DNA of 64,000 bases from Halomonas litopenaei (lineage in GTDB: Bacteria > Pseudomonadota > Gammaproteobacteria > Pseudomonadales > Halomonadaceae), in the NCBI RefSeq assembly GCF_017303055.1, contig NZ_JAEKJT010000008.1, positions 124,001 through 188,000 of the forward strand. Reading direction: 5' to 3'. The translations under genes were made by a program, and so were the position numbers. Numbering within the stretch: the stretch's first letter is position 1; the number at the start of each line of letters is the position of its first letter. Positions 25,348 through 33,592 of this stretch are shown piece after piece. The notes under the pieces were generated by a model that saw nothing but the letters and a program-made list of their open reading frames with translations, did not search any database and was not told where the DNA came from.

Positions 25348-26649
25348 CTACCCCATTACCCCTGGCAACCACAGTACGATGGCCGGCCAGGCGGTGATCA
25401 GGGCAACAAAGCAGAGCATGACGGCCAGGAAAGGCAGGCTGCCCAGCATCACGTCGACGATGGAGCCGCGCCCGCGCACTCCCTGCACCACGTAGAGGTT
25501 CATGCCGATGGGCGGAGTGATCAGCGAGATTTCCATCATGATCACCAGAAAGACGCCAAACCACACCGGGTCGATCCCGAACTGCACCACCATGGGCACC
25601 ACGATGGGCACGGTGGCGATCATCATCGATAGCGTCTCGAGGAAGCAGCCCAGTACCAGGTAGAACACCACCAGGGCCAGGATCAGCCCCAGCGAGGTCA
25701 GACCTAGCTCAGACACCCATTGGGTCAGGGCGAAGGGAATGCCCAGGATGCCGACGATGTAGTTGAGAAAGAAGGCCGCAGCGATGATCAGCATGATCAT
25801 GGCGGTGGTACGGGCCATCGAGAGAAAGCACTCGTGCAGCATGGTGAGCGATAGCTTGCGATTGATCGCTGCCAGTACGAGGGCCGCGATGACCCCCAGG
25901 GCCGCCGCCTCGGTAGGGGTCGCCCAGCCGCTGTAGATGCTGCCGATGACGATGGCAAAGACGAAGGCCGGCGGCAGTAGGTCGACCAGCGAGCGTAGCC
26001 GCTGGGCCAGCGGCACCCGTTCTTCGCGGCTGCCTGCCACGCCAGGACGCAGCAGGCTGATGGCCATGATCACCAGCATGAAGGCGGCGGCCAGGGCGAG
26101 TCCCGGCACGATACCGGCAATGAACAGGGCGCCGATGGAGGTATTGGTGATGGCCCCGTAGATGATCATGTTGATGCTGGGAGGAATCAGGATGCCCAGC
26201 GTTGCCCCGGCCGCCAGGGTGCCCAGCGCTAGTCGCTCGCTGTAGCCGCGCTCATTGAAGGCCGGTAGCGCCACGGTGCCGATGGTGGCTGCGGTCGCCA
26301 CCGACGAGCCGGACATCGCGGCAAACACGGAAGAGGCGCCGATATTGGTGTGGAGCAGGCCTCCGGGCAGACGGTTGAGCCATACCGACAAGGCCGAGTA
26401 CATGCGTTCGGTAATGCCCGCACGCAACAACAGTTCTCCCAGCAGGATGAACAGCGGAATCGCGGTAAGAATAAAGTCGTTGAGGGTGCCCCAGAGCAGA
26501 TCGCCGAAGGAATAGAGGAGCGGGGTGCCCAGGTAGAGCAGGGCACCGAGGGCAGCGGTGACAAAGATGGCCACGGCGACATGGATACCTACTGCCATCA
26601 TGGTGATCATCAGGGCAAAGCCCAGCAGCACTTCGCTGATGGATATCAT
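25348..26649 (-). CDS. TRAP transporter large permease, DctM type (system 1)
   Basis: Membrane protein of 433 residues with about twelve hydrophobic segments. Family features include FAAMSGSSVATAATIGTVAL, GILIPPSINMIIYG and MMEISLITPPIGMNLYVVQG. It transports a carboxylate-bearing compound using a sodium gradient, together with the small permease and DctP1. Its ATG overlaps the stop of dctQ1 by four bases (ATGA). The hydantoinase gene follows 58 bp downstream. Confidence 0.94.
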   Translation of the reverse strand: MISISEVLLGFALMITMMAVGIHVAVAIFVTAALGALLYLGTPLLYSFGDLLWGTLNDFILTAIPLFILLGELLLRAGITERMYSALSVWLNRLPGGLLHTNIGASSVFAAMSGSSVATAATIGTVALPAFNERGYSERLALGTLAAGATLGILIPPSINMIIYGAITNTSIGALFIAGIVPGLALAAAFMLVIMAISLLRPGVAGSREERVPLAQRLRSLVDLLPPAFVFAIVIGSIYSGWATPTEAAALGVIAALVLAAINRKLSLTMLHECFLSMARTTAMIMLIIAAAFFLNYIVGILGIPFALTQWVSELGLTSLGLILALVVFYLVLGCFLETLSMMIATVPIVVPMVVQFGIDPVWFGVFLVIMMEISLITPPIGMNLYVVQGVRGRGSIVDVMLGSLPFLAVMLCFVALITAWPAIVLWLPGVMG

Positions 26650-27347
26650 GACGGTGTCCCCCGGTCATGGATCTGGGGGGAATGCCCTTTGTGCTGAGCC
26701 TGTCCTGCTGCGGCGACACTGCTTGCGGACCCAGCGTCCACGTAGTGGCGCTTTGCCTGGTCGAGCTCGTCATCGGCGCTGGGCGGGTCGCAGTCCGCAT
26801 TCAGCTGAGAGAAGCGTCCGCGACACAGCTGGGACAGCGCCTTTCCGGCGGCTCGCAGCGTGACCAGGGCGAAGATCGAGAGCCCGATGAGCCACAGCGA
26901 CTGCGGAATCCACAGCGGCGTCTGCAGCGGTGTACTGGCGAGGCTCGAGAACTCGATGGTTTCGCCCAGGGTAGCGGCCCCGCGCCACAGCATGAACAGC
27001 GAAAAGCCACATAACAGTAGCTGCGCGACGGCGTTGAGCAGCGCCCGCATGCCCTGGGGCAGCCGGGTCAACAGCACGTCGACCCGGGTGTGAGCACGCT
27101 GGGTCAGGGCAAAGGCGAAACTGGCGGCGACGCCGATGGCCAGCACATAGCCGCCTATCTCATCGACCCCTTGTAGCGAGAAGGCGAAGAACTTGCGGGC
27201 CAGCACCTCGAAGGTGATCAGTCCGGATAACACCAAGGCACCGTATCCGGCCGCCAGGGCGGCACCACGAGACAGGCGGGCAAGGCGTGCATCGAGGCCC
27301 TGGGACCTGTCCGACGCTGGCGCATCAGCATGACGAAGGTGAGGCAT
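26646..27347 (-). CDS. TRAP transporter small permease, DctQ type (system 1)
   Basis: Membrane protein of 233 residues with four central helices; FEVLARKFF and TRVDVLLTRLP fit the DctQ pattern. The C-terminal tail of about 60 residues after the last helix is long, hydrophilic and rich in Asp, Ala and His. The ATG at 27347 has AAGGAG upstream; an in-frame start 12 codons earlier is less likely. It lies between dctP1 and dctM1. Confidence 0.9.
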   Translation of the reverse strand: MPHLRHADAPASDRSQGLDARLARLSRGAALAAGYGALVLSGLITFEVLARKFFAFSLQGVDEIGGYVLAIGVAASFAFALTQRAHTRVDVLLTRLPQGMRALLNAVAQLLLCGFSLFMLWRGAATLGETIEFSSLASTPLQTPLWIPQSLWLIGLSIFALVTLRAAGKALSQLCRGRFSQLNADCDPPSADDELDQAKRHYVDAGSASSVAAAGQAQHKGHSPQIHDRGTPS

Positions 27348-27409
27348 GGGAGCTCCTTGGGGGCCGCCAGGCGGCCCCACCACCAGGAAAGGACAATGAC
27401 GAGACGGCG

Positions 27410-28483
27410 TCAGGGGGCTTCAGCGGTCAGTCCGGTGACCTCGCCAACGCTTGCGTTCCAGAGCGCAGTACATTCGGGGTAGCGCGCATCACAGGTGTCC
27501 GCCCACACCGGCAGTACCGCCTCGGTGGTGATCTGCTCGATACGCGTGCGGGAGTCCTCGTCGATCTCCACCAGGGTCATGTCGTAGGCGGTGTGATTCT
27601 CGCAGCTCGGCTGGCCGGTGTTGCAGGCGATGGCATCGTCATTGACGCTATAGGCCAGCTCCCACATCTGGTCCTCCAGGCGGGCGAAGGCCTCGGTCAG
27701 GGAAGCCTGCTGCTCGGCGTCGAAGCCGTTCCAGGTATCCAGGTTCATGAAATGCCCCTGGACCGAGTAGGACAGCGGCAGCGGCACGAAGTGGTCGGTC
27801 ACCTCTGGCCATTTGCCATTGCTCCCGGCGGAGGGTGCGGTGACGCCACAGTCGGCCACGCCGCGCTGGAGGGCCAGGTAGACCTCGCTGAATTGCAGCG
27901 TCACCGGCACCGCGCCGAGCCCTTCCACCAGGCGTGACATCGACGGGGTGAATACCCGCACCTTCTTGCCAGCCAGGTCGTCGGCGCTGTCGATGTCGCC
28001 ATTGCAGAACATCATCTGCGGGCCGAATGGCCACAATGTCATCAGCTTGGCGTTGAAGCGTTCCTGCAGGCGGGCGTCGAAGTCGGCACGGAAGGCGTCC
28101 ACCGCCTCGCGTTGCTGGTCCAGATCGGCGGTGACGCCGGCCAGGTCGATACCTTCGAAGAAAGGCTCGTCTCGTGAGGCCATACCGATCTGCACCGACA
28201 TCACGTCAAAGGCGCCTGAGCGGATGTTGCGCAGGGCGTCGGCGGCCTCCACTCCGATGGCATCCATCGGGTTGTAGCTGACCGTCAGGTCGTCACGCGC
28301 GTCCAGCTCGGCGAAGAAGGGGCGTTCCACGCTGTCGACGTGAAGCTTGTTGCCGGAAAAGTTGCCGGCGACACGCAGCAGGGTGTCAGCCTGAGCCTGA
28401 CTGGTGGCGATCCATAGGGGGGCAGCGACGAGCGCACCAAGCGCCAACCGGCCGGTTCGTGTTGCCAGGGGAAATGTCATCAT
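27410..28483 (-). CDS. TRAP transporter substrate-binding protein, DctP type (system 1), cysteine-rich
   Basis: Periplasmic binding protein of 357 residues. The signal peptide ends at AQA near residue 32. The carboxylate-binding Arg is expected in GKKVRVFTPSMSRL, followed by the family stretch FSEVYLALQRGVADC. The mature protein has six Cys (FCNGD, ADCGV, IACNTG, PSCEN, DTCDA, PECTAL), unusual for DctP proteins and enough for three disulphides. AGGTG lies 5 bases before the ATG, with an AACAACAA motif just ahead. It probably binds the acid that the operon's enzymes process. Confidence 0.92.
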   Translation of the reverse strand: MMTFPLATRTGRLALGALVAAPLWIATSQAQADTLLRVAGNFSGNKLHVDSVERPFFAELDARDDLTVSYNPMDAIGVEAADALRNIRSGAFDVMSVQIGMASRDEPFFEGIDLAGVTADLDQQREAVDAFRADFDARLQERFNAKLMTLWPFGPQMMFCNGDIDSADDLAGKKVRVFTPSMSRLVEGLGAVPVTLQFSEVYLALQRGVADCGVTAPSAGSNGKWPEVTDHFVPLPLSYSVQGHFMNLDTWNGFDAEQQASLTEAFARLEDQMWELAYSVNDDAIACNTGQPSCENHTAYDMTLVEIDEDSRTRIEQITTEAVLPVWADTCDARYPECTALWNASVGEVTGLTAEAP

Positions 28484-28498
28484 CGGAGCACCTCAATG

Positions 28499-28506
28499 TT
28501 GTTGTT
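28499..28506 (-). promoter_or_regulatory. Catabolite (CA) motif AACAACAA before dctP1
   Basis: Exact AANAAYAA match on the sense strand, ending 15 bases before the dctP1 ATG and 5 bases before its ribosome site, the typical place for Crc/Hfq translational repression in Pseudomonas. Confidence 0.5.
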
Positions 28507-28539
28507 GGATAGGGTGTTGGGTGGTTCGCAGGACGGGCG

Positions 28540-29274
28540 TCAGCGCAGTCGAGGGTCGTGGAACAGCTGGCCCCAGCCGCGGATGTCGGCGGGGTTGCGG
28601 CCAGCCAGCGCCAGGCATTTCCATACCGTGACGCTGACCGAGTCATAGATCGGAATGCCGATCTCGGCCTCCAGCGCTTCGACAATGCCGGCACCACGCA
28701 GATTGGTGCAGAGAATGGTGATGGCATCGGGCTTGGCCCTGGCGACGTCGCGCACCATGTCGGCAAGGGTGTCTTCGCTGTACTCGGAAAACGAGAAGTT
28801 GCCGCGATCGTTCAAGTGGCGCTCGGCGACCACCTCGATGCCTTCCTGCTGATAGTTGGCGACGATCGCCGCCTGGATATCGTCCAGGTAGGGGGTGACG
28901 AGGCCTAGCCGCGTGACGCCGGTGCGCTTGAGCACCTCGTTGAGTGCCAGCACGCTGCTCGTTGCCGCAACGCCGGTGGCATGGGTGATGGCCTCGCATA
29001 GCCGACGATCGGCGTCGAAGCCCAGCCAGCTCGATGACGTGCCGTTCCAGGCGATGACGTCCATGTGGGCGTCATGCAGAAGGCGGGCGGCGTCCAGCTG
29101 CGGCTGTGGGTCGAACTGAGCGAGGGCCGCTTCGCTCAGCGAGATTTCCTTGACCGTGAAGCGCTGAAAGTGCGCGCTGACATGGGGCATCAGGTCGTGA
29201 AGAATCGCGCTGGTATAGGGTTCCAGTACGGTATTCGACGACGGGGTCAGCATCCCCAGGAGTGTGCGGTGCAT
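28540..29274 (-). CDS. Asp/Glu racemase superfamily enzyme, arylmalonate decarboxylase/maleate isomerase-like
   Basis: Enzyme of 244 residues with the two-lobe racemase fold. It opens with MLTPSSNTVLEPYT, as maleate isomerases and arylmalonate decarboxylases do. The first catalytic Cys of racemases is replaced by Gly78 in NGTSSSWLGFD; the second is kept as Cys189 in ITILCTNLRGA. The pairing of Gly with Thr-Ser at the first site and a single Cys near 188 is the arrangement of arylmalonate decarboxylase. It leads the leftward TRAP-hydantoinase operon. The substrate is unknown; decarboxylation or isomerisation of an imported diacid is plausible. Confidence 0.85.
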   Translation of the reverse strand: MHRTLLGMLTPSSNTVLEPYTSAILHDLMPHVSAHFQRFTVKEISLSEAALAQFDPQPQLDAARLLHDAHMDVIAWNGTSSSWLGFDADRRLCEAITHATGVAATSSVLALNEVLKRTGVTRLGLVTPYLDDIQAAIVANYQQEGIEVVAERHLNDRGNFSFSEYSEDTLADMVRDVARAKPDAITILCTNLRGAGIVEALEAEIGIPIYDSVSVTVWKCLALAGRNPADIRGWGQLFHDPRLR

Positions 29275-29313
29275 GGGCGGTGGTTCCTTGCCGGGAGTGG
29301 CGATTGCCAGGTG

Positions 29314-29321
29314 TTGTTATT
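29314..29321 (-). promoter_or_regulatory. Catabolite (CA) motif AATAACAA before the racemase-like gene
   Basis: Exact AANAAYAA match on the sense strand in the leader of the leftward operon, 39 bases before the ATG. Confidence 0.45.
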
Positions 29322-29401
29322 GTCGTGCAGCAGCGGATGCGGTCTGGCATCTGGCGTTGCGCTCCCGTCAGGACGCGACATGCTACACTCAGAGTCATTA
29401 A

Positions 29402-29420
29402 GGAATTCGGAATTCCAAAT
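29402..29420. promoter_or_regulatory. Candidate GntR operator in the divergent promoter region
   Basis: Two head-to-tail GGAATTC units are followed by CAAAT; read on the minus strand this gives ATTTGGAATTCCGAATTCC. The 10-mer ATTTGGAATT recurs exactly at 30488, before the second TRAP operon. The site lies between the leftward operon and the divergent gntR gene. Confidence 0.5.
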
Positions 29421-29528
29421 TTCTACGACCTTTTCAGCATTGCACAACGCCAAGTTTTTGCAAGTACACTGCGATGTCCTGGCGTAAGTGATGTGTGACG
29501 TCGACCGCTGTCAATGCAAGGAGTAAGC

Positions 29529-30227
29529 ATGAACGAGCCCGCGAAAAAGGAGGTGCTGTCGGCGCCAAGAGCCGCACCACTCAAGCGTTCCAGCCTGTAC
29601 GAGGCCGTTGCAGAACGCCTGCGTGACATGGTCATGGAAGGCGAGCTGGCGCCGGGCAGTCGCATTGCCGAGAAGTCCTTGTGCGAGGCGTTCGGGGTGT
29701 CACCAACCCCACTGCGACAGGCGCTCAAGGTGCTGGCAAGTGAAGGACTGGTCGAGATGCTGCCCCATCGAGGCGCCCGGGTGACCACGGTGGACAGGGA
29801 GGAAGTGAGGGACCTGTTCGAAGTGATGGCGGCGCTGGAATCCCTGGCGGGCAACCTGCTGGTGGTGCGCGCCAGCGATACGGACATCGCACAGGTGCGT
29901 GCGCTGCATGATGAGATGATGGAACACTTCAACGCCAACCGTCGTCCGCAGTACTTTGCCCTGAACCAGCAGATCCACGCTCGCCTGGCCGAGCTGTCGG
30001 GTAACCGCGTGCTGAAGGATCTTGAGCAGTCGCTGACGCTGCGCATCACCCGCGCACGCTACGTGGCCAATCTGGATTCGGCCCGCTGGGAAGAATCCGC
30101 CAGGGAGCACACCTACTTTGTCGAGGCCCTTGAAGCGCGGGACGCCCAGGCACTGTCGGAGGCGCTGAGCCTGCATATGCGCAAGACAGGCCAGGCCATC
30201 CTGCAAGGTCTGCCCGCCAGCCCCTGA
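29529..30227 (+). CDS. GntR-family transcriptional regulator, FCD type
   Basis: Regulator of 232 residues: N-terminal winged helix (AVAERLRDMVMEGELAPG, then SLCEAFGVSPTPLRQALKVL) and a C-terminal FCD ligand domain. It is divergent from the racemase-TRAP-hydantoinase operon and upstream of the second TRAP operon, so it most likely controls one or both in response to a carboxylate inducer. AAGGAG lies 5 bases before the ATG at 29529. Confidence 0.92.
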   Translation: MNEPAKKEVLSAPRAAPLKRSSLYEAVAERLRDMVMEGELAPGSRIAEKSLCEAFGVSPTPLRQALKVLASEGLVEMLPHRGARVTTVDREEVRDLFEVMAALESLAGNLLVVRASDTDIAQVRALHDEMMEHFNANRRPQYFALNQQIHARLAELSGNRVLKDLEQSLTLRITRARYVANLDSARWEESAREHTYFVEALEARDAQALSEALSLHMRKTGQAILQGLPASP

Positions 30228-30277
30228 GCGCGGTCGTCGCGCGTCCGCTGTTTTCTTGTCTCTTTCTGCTCCTATTT

Positions 30278-30348
30278 CCTGGTTCCTCTCCTGGTTCCTC
30301 ACGGCCAGCTCCTCACGGCCAGCTCCGTTCGCCCCCTCCGTTCGCCCT
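30278..30348. repeat. Three successive short tandem duplications
   Basis: CCTGGTTCCTCT (12 bp, second copy differing at the last base), CCTCACGGCCAGCT (14 bp, perfect) and CCGTTCGCCC-type units (about 13 bp) each occur twice, one pair after another. They lie just after the gntR stop in the 408-bp spacer before dctP2. I see no gene in this spacer; its second half is very AT-rich. Confidence 0.7.
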
Positions 30349-30420
30349 GCCTCCTGCAGACAGTCTCTTCGGTCTGCGGGATGGCGGCCCTTTGGCGTCC
30401 GTGAACCGGGTCGTTCTGTG

Positions 30421-30510
30421 TAGTGGTTAATTTTTTAAAACAGTAATTAATTGAAAAATATAGAAATATAAAAAAATAGTATTCAAGATTTGGAATTTTC
30501 AAAAACATTC
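30421..30510. promoter_or_regulatory. AT-rich promoter region of the second TRAP operon with candidate GntR site
   Basis: About 90 bp of mostly A and T in otherwise GC-rich DNA, likely holding the promoter for dctP2-Q2-M2. ATTTGGAATT at 30488-30497 is shared with the operator candidate at 29411-29420; here it is part of the dyad TTTG-N7-CAAA. Confidence 0.5.
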
Positions 30511-30593
30511 GACTAAGGTCAAAGCATGGTCGCTCGGGAGGCTCCATGGTGGGCCTGCCTGGTGGCTCTGCTTCGCTAGCGTGCTTCTGCATG

Positions 30594-30620
30594 ACGCCAA
30601 TAACGCCAATAACGCCAATA
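30594..30620. repeat. Three perfect 9-bp repeats ACGCCAATA in the dctP2 leader
   Basis: The repeat ends immediately before the AAAAGGA ribosome site. The repeated CAATAA words loosely resemble the CA motifs found before neighbouring genes. Confidence 0.75.
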
Positions 30621-30634
30621 AAAAGGATTGCCTG

Positions 30635-31630
30635 ATGTCGATGATCTTCCGCTCCCCCCTGATGACCGCTGGCGCACTCGCGCTGGGACTGTGCACACCC
30701 TTGCTGGCCCAGGCCGACAACCTGCGTTTCGGCGGTAACTTTGCCACCGACCACTCCAGTAGCCGCGCCATGGAGCGCTTTGCCGAAAACCTGGCTGAGC
30801 AGAGCGATGGCGAATTGACGGCCCAGCTGTTTCCCAACATGCAGCTAGGGGGTGCCGGAGAGAACCTTGATCAGGTCAGCTCCGGCGCCATCATGGGCAG
30901 CTGGATCGGTATCTCGTATCTGTCACGGACTGTGCCGGAACTTGAGGCTCTGAGCCTGCCCTTTGCCTTCGACAGCCGCGAGGATGCCTTTGCCCTGATC
31001 GACGGTGAGGTCGGAGACCTGCTCAACGAGAAGTTGGCTGAGGCGGGATTCGTGGCGCTGGGTTACATGGAGCTTGGTTTTCGACATGTCACCAACAACG
31101 CGCACCCACTGACCTCTATCGATGACTTTGCCGAGCTGAAGATTCGCCTGCAGCCCAATCAGACGCATCTGGATACCTTCCGTGCTATCGGGGCCAACCC
31201 GGTGTCGATGGACATCAAGGAAGTCTACGGTGCCCTGCAGCAGGGCGTGCTCGACGGTCAGGAAAACCCCTACAGCATTATCGAGACCAAGCGTCTGGAC
31301 GAGGTCCAGTCCTACCTGTCCGACACCGGACACTTCTATGACTACATCGTGGTGGTCGCCAACCGTGACAAGGTCGAGGGCCTCAGCGACGACCAGCGCG
31401 AGATGCTGATGAGCGCCATGGACGAGGCGGTCGCCTGGCAGCGTGAAACCGCCGCGGCAGAAGACGACCAGGCCCGTGAGACCTTGATCGAGCGGGGCAT
31501 GCAGTTCACTCCCATCAGCGACGAGACCCGTGAGCAATTGCGCGAAGCGAGCCAGGGCGTAGTCGACGAGTTGAGAGACAAGATCGGCGCCGAGCTGGTC
31601 GACAAGGTCATCGAGGAGCTGGGGGCATGA
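30635..31630 (+). CDS. TRAP transporter substrate-binding protein, DctP type (system 2)
   Basis: Periplasmic binding protein of 331 residues. The signal peptide ends at LLAQA. The conserved carboxylate-binding Arg lies in ELKIRLQPN, followed by MDIKEVYGALQQGVLDGQ, a textbook DctP stretch. Unlike DctP1 the mature protein has no cysteine cluster. AAAGGA lies 7 bases before the ATG at 30635. Its stop overlaps the next gene's start by four bases. Confidence 0.94.
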   Translation: MSMIFRSPLMTAGALALGLCTPLLAQADNLRFGGNFATDHSSSRAMERFAENLAEQSDGELTAQLFPNMQLGGAGENLDQVSSGAIMGSWIGISYLSRTVPELEALSLPFAFDSREDAFALIDGEVGDLLNEKLAEAGFVALGYMELGFRHVTNNAHPLTSIDDFAELKIRLQPNQTHLDTFRAIGANPVSMDIKEVYGALQQGVLDGQENPYSIIETKRLDEVQSYLSDTGHFYDYIVVVANRDKVEGLSDDQREMLMSAMDEAVAWQRETAAAEDDQARETLIERGMQFTPISDETREQLREASQGVVDELRDKIGAELVDKVIEELGA

Positions 31631-32235
31631 CACGGGCCTGGCAACGTCCGGAGGCCCACGCCCATGCATCCGGCCGTCGCCACTTGCTGCAACTGCTGGC
31701 CTGGATGGATCGGGGCTCCTACTACGCCATCCTGTTGACCATGGGGCTGATGACGATCCTGGTGTGTGCCCAGGTGGTGGCACGCTACCTGCTGGGCACC
31801 AGTATCGACTCCGCCGATGAACTGTCGCGACTGTGTTTTGTCTGGGCGATCTTTCTGGCCATACCCCATGGAATCCCGCGCGGCGTGCATGTCGGCATCG
31901 ATGCCCTGGTCAGCCACCTCCCCACCGGCGCACAGCGCCGGCTGGGCCGGCTTATGGCCGCCCTCGGCGTGCTGCTGATGGTGGTGCTGGGGGTGGTCAG
32001 TCTGGGAGCCGTGATCGACAAGTGGCCTCAGCTGATGCCCACCATGCCGGTCACGGCAGCCGTGTTCTACGTCGCGGTGCTGGTCTCGGCGATCCACTGT
32101 GCCTTGCACCTGCTGGCTCAGGTACTGGAACTGACGCCCCTGCAGGCGCTGCCAGGGGAGTCGCCGGAGCAGCCCTCGCAGGTGATCGATGGGCAGCGCT
32201 CATCGGCTGATCCGAATCAGGAGACGCGCCCATGA
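31627..32235 (+). CDS. TRAP transporter small permease, DctQ type (system 2)
   Basis: Membrane protein of 202 residues with four helices; LVCAQVVARYLLGTSIDSADELSR and GIPRGVHVGIDAL fit DctQ. ATGA overlaps join it to dctP2 before and dctM2 after, so the three are translationally coupled. Confidence 0.92.
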   Translation: MTRAWQRPEAHAHASGRRHLLQLLAWMDRGSYYAILLTMGLMTILVCAQVVARYLLGTSIDSADELSRLCFVWAIFLAIPHGIPRGVHVGIDALVSHLPTGAQRRLGRLMAALGVLLMVVLGVVSLGAVIDKWPQLMPTMPVTAAVFYVAVLVSAIHCALHLLAQVLELTPLQALPGESPEQPSQVIDGQRSSADPNQETRP

Positions 32236-33512
32236 CGACAGCGATTCTGGTGAGTTTTGCGCTGCTCGCGCTACTGCGGATGCCGCTGGCCTTTGCCCTG
32301 GGGCTGGCCTCGCTGGTGGGACTGCTGGTGGGCGGTATGGACCTGGCGGTGCTGCCCCAGCGCATGATGCATTCGGTGGACAGCTTTCCGCTGATGGCGA
32401 TTCCGCTGTTCATGCTGGCAGGGGAGCTGATGGTTGCTGCAGGCATCCTCCAGCGCCTGGTCGATTTCGCCAACTCCCTGATCGGCCGGGTGCACGGCGG
32501 TCTGGCCCATGTGGCCATCGTGGCCGGTATGGTACTGGCAGCGGTCAGTGGCGCCGCGGTCGCCAGTGCCAGCGCCCTGGGCAGCTCGCTGGTGCCGTCC
32601 ATGCGTCAGCAGTACGACACGGGCTACAGCAGTGCGGTGGTCGCCTCGGCGGCCAATCTCGGCGCCATCATTCCCCCCAGCAACGCGATGATCGTCTACG
32701 CCTTGATGGCGGGCTCCAGCGTCTCGGTGGGCGGGCTGTTCATGGCAGGTATCGTGCCTGGCGTCGTGCTGGCGCTGGGGTTCATGGGCCTGGCCAGCTG
32801 GCTGTCGATGCGACGGGGCTATCCGTTGGCGGGGGGAGTCATCGGCCTGCGACATGTGCTGGTGCAGACCTGGCGGGCGCTGCCCATCCTGTTGATGCCA
32901 ATCGTGGTGGTGGGCGGCATCGTGGCCGGCGCCTTCACTCCCACCGAAGGGGCCGGCATCGCGGTGCTCTACGCCTTGCTCATCGGCTTCTTCGTCACCC
33001 GACAGCTACGCCTGTCGCATCTGCCCAAGGCCATGTTCAACGCCGCGGTAACGGCAGCCATGGTGGGAGCGCTGATCGCCTTTGCCTCGACCATGACCTT
33101 TGCCTTCACCATTGATCTGGTGCCGATGCGCCTGACCAGCGCGCTGCAGGGGCTGACTAGCGACCCGCTGATGTTCCTGCTGCTGGTGATGGGGCTATTG
33201 ATCCTGGTCGGCATGTTCGTCGAGTCCAACGCCGCCTACATCATGCTGGTACCGCTGCTGGCGCCCATCGCCCTGTCCTACGGTATCGACCCGCTGCTGT
33301 TCGGCTTTCTGTTCGTGATGAACCTGGTGGTAGGCATGATGACGCCACCGGTGGGCGTGCTGCTGTTCGTGATGTGCGGCATTTCCAAGATCAGTCTGCA
33401 CGAGCTGATGAAGAGCGCCTGGCCTTTCATCGTCTTTCAATACGTCGTCCTGGTGGCCTGCATCGCCTTCCCCTCCCTGGTGACCTGGCTGCCGCGAACG
33501 CTGGGCTATTGA
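32232..33512 (+). CDS. TRAP transporter large permease, DctM type (system 2)
   Basis: Membrane protein of 426 residues with about twelve helices; AVSGAAVASASALGSSLV, LGAIIPPSNAMIVYAL and VGMMTPPVGVLLFVMCGI are DctM landmarks. It forms the second TRAP system with DctP2 and DctQ2. A racemase-like gene follows 80 bp downstream, paralleling system 1, where a racemase-like gene precedes the transporter. Confidence 0.94.
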   Translation: MTTAILVSFALLALLRMPLAFALGLASLVGLLVGGMDLAVLPQRMMHSVDSFPLMAIPLFMLAGELMVAAGILQRLVDFANSLIGRVHGGLAHVAIVAGMVLAAVSGAAVASASALGSSLVPSMRQQYDTGYSSAVVASAANLGAIIPPSNAMIVYALMAGSSVSVGGLFMAGIVPGVVLALGFMGLASWLSMRRGYPLAGGVIGLRHVLVQTWRALPILLMPIVVVGGIVAGAFTPTEGAGIAVLYALLIGFFVTRQLRLSHLPKAMFNAAVTAAMVGALIAFASTMTFAFTIDLVPMRLTSALQGLTSDPLMFLLLVMGLLILVGMFVESNAAYIMLVPLLAPIALSYGIDPLLFGFLFVMNLVVGMMTPPVGVLLFVMCGISKISLHELMKSAWPFIVFQYVVLVACIAFPSLVTWLPRTLGY

Positions 33513-33575
33513 CCGGCCTACGGCCACGCTGGGTCACCCTTGCCGGTGATCGCTGTGGCCATGGCCATGCGTGAC

Positions 33576-33583
33576 AACAACAA
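33576..33583 (+). promoter_or_regulatory. Catabolite (CA) motif AACAACAA at the racemase-like gene ribosome site
   Basis: Exact AANAAYAA match overlapping the AAGAG ribosome site, 9 bases before the ATG at 33593. Confidence 0.5.
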
Positions 33584-33592
33584 GAGACTGCT

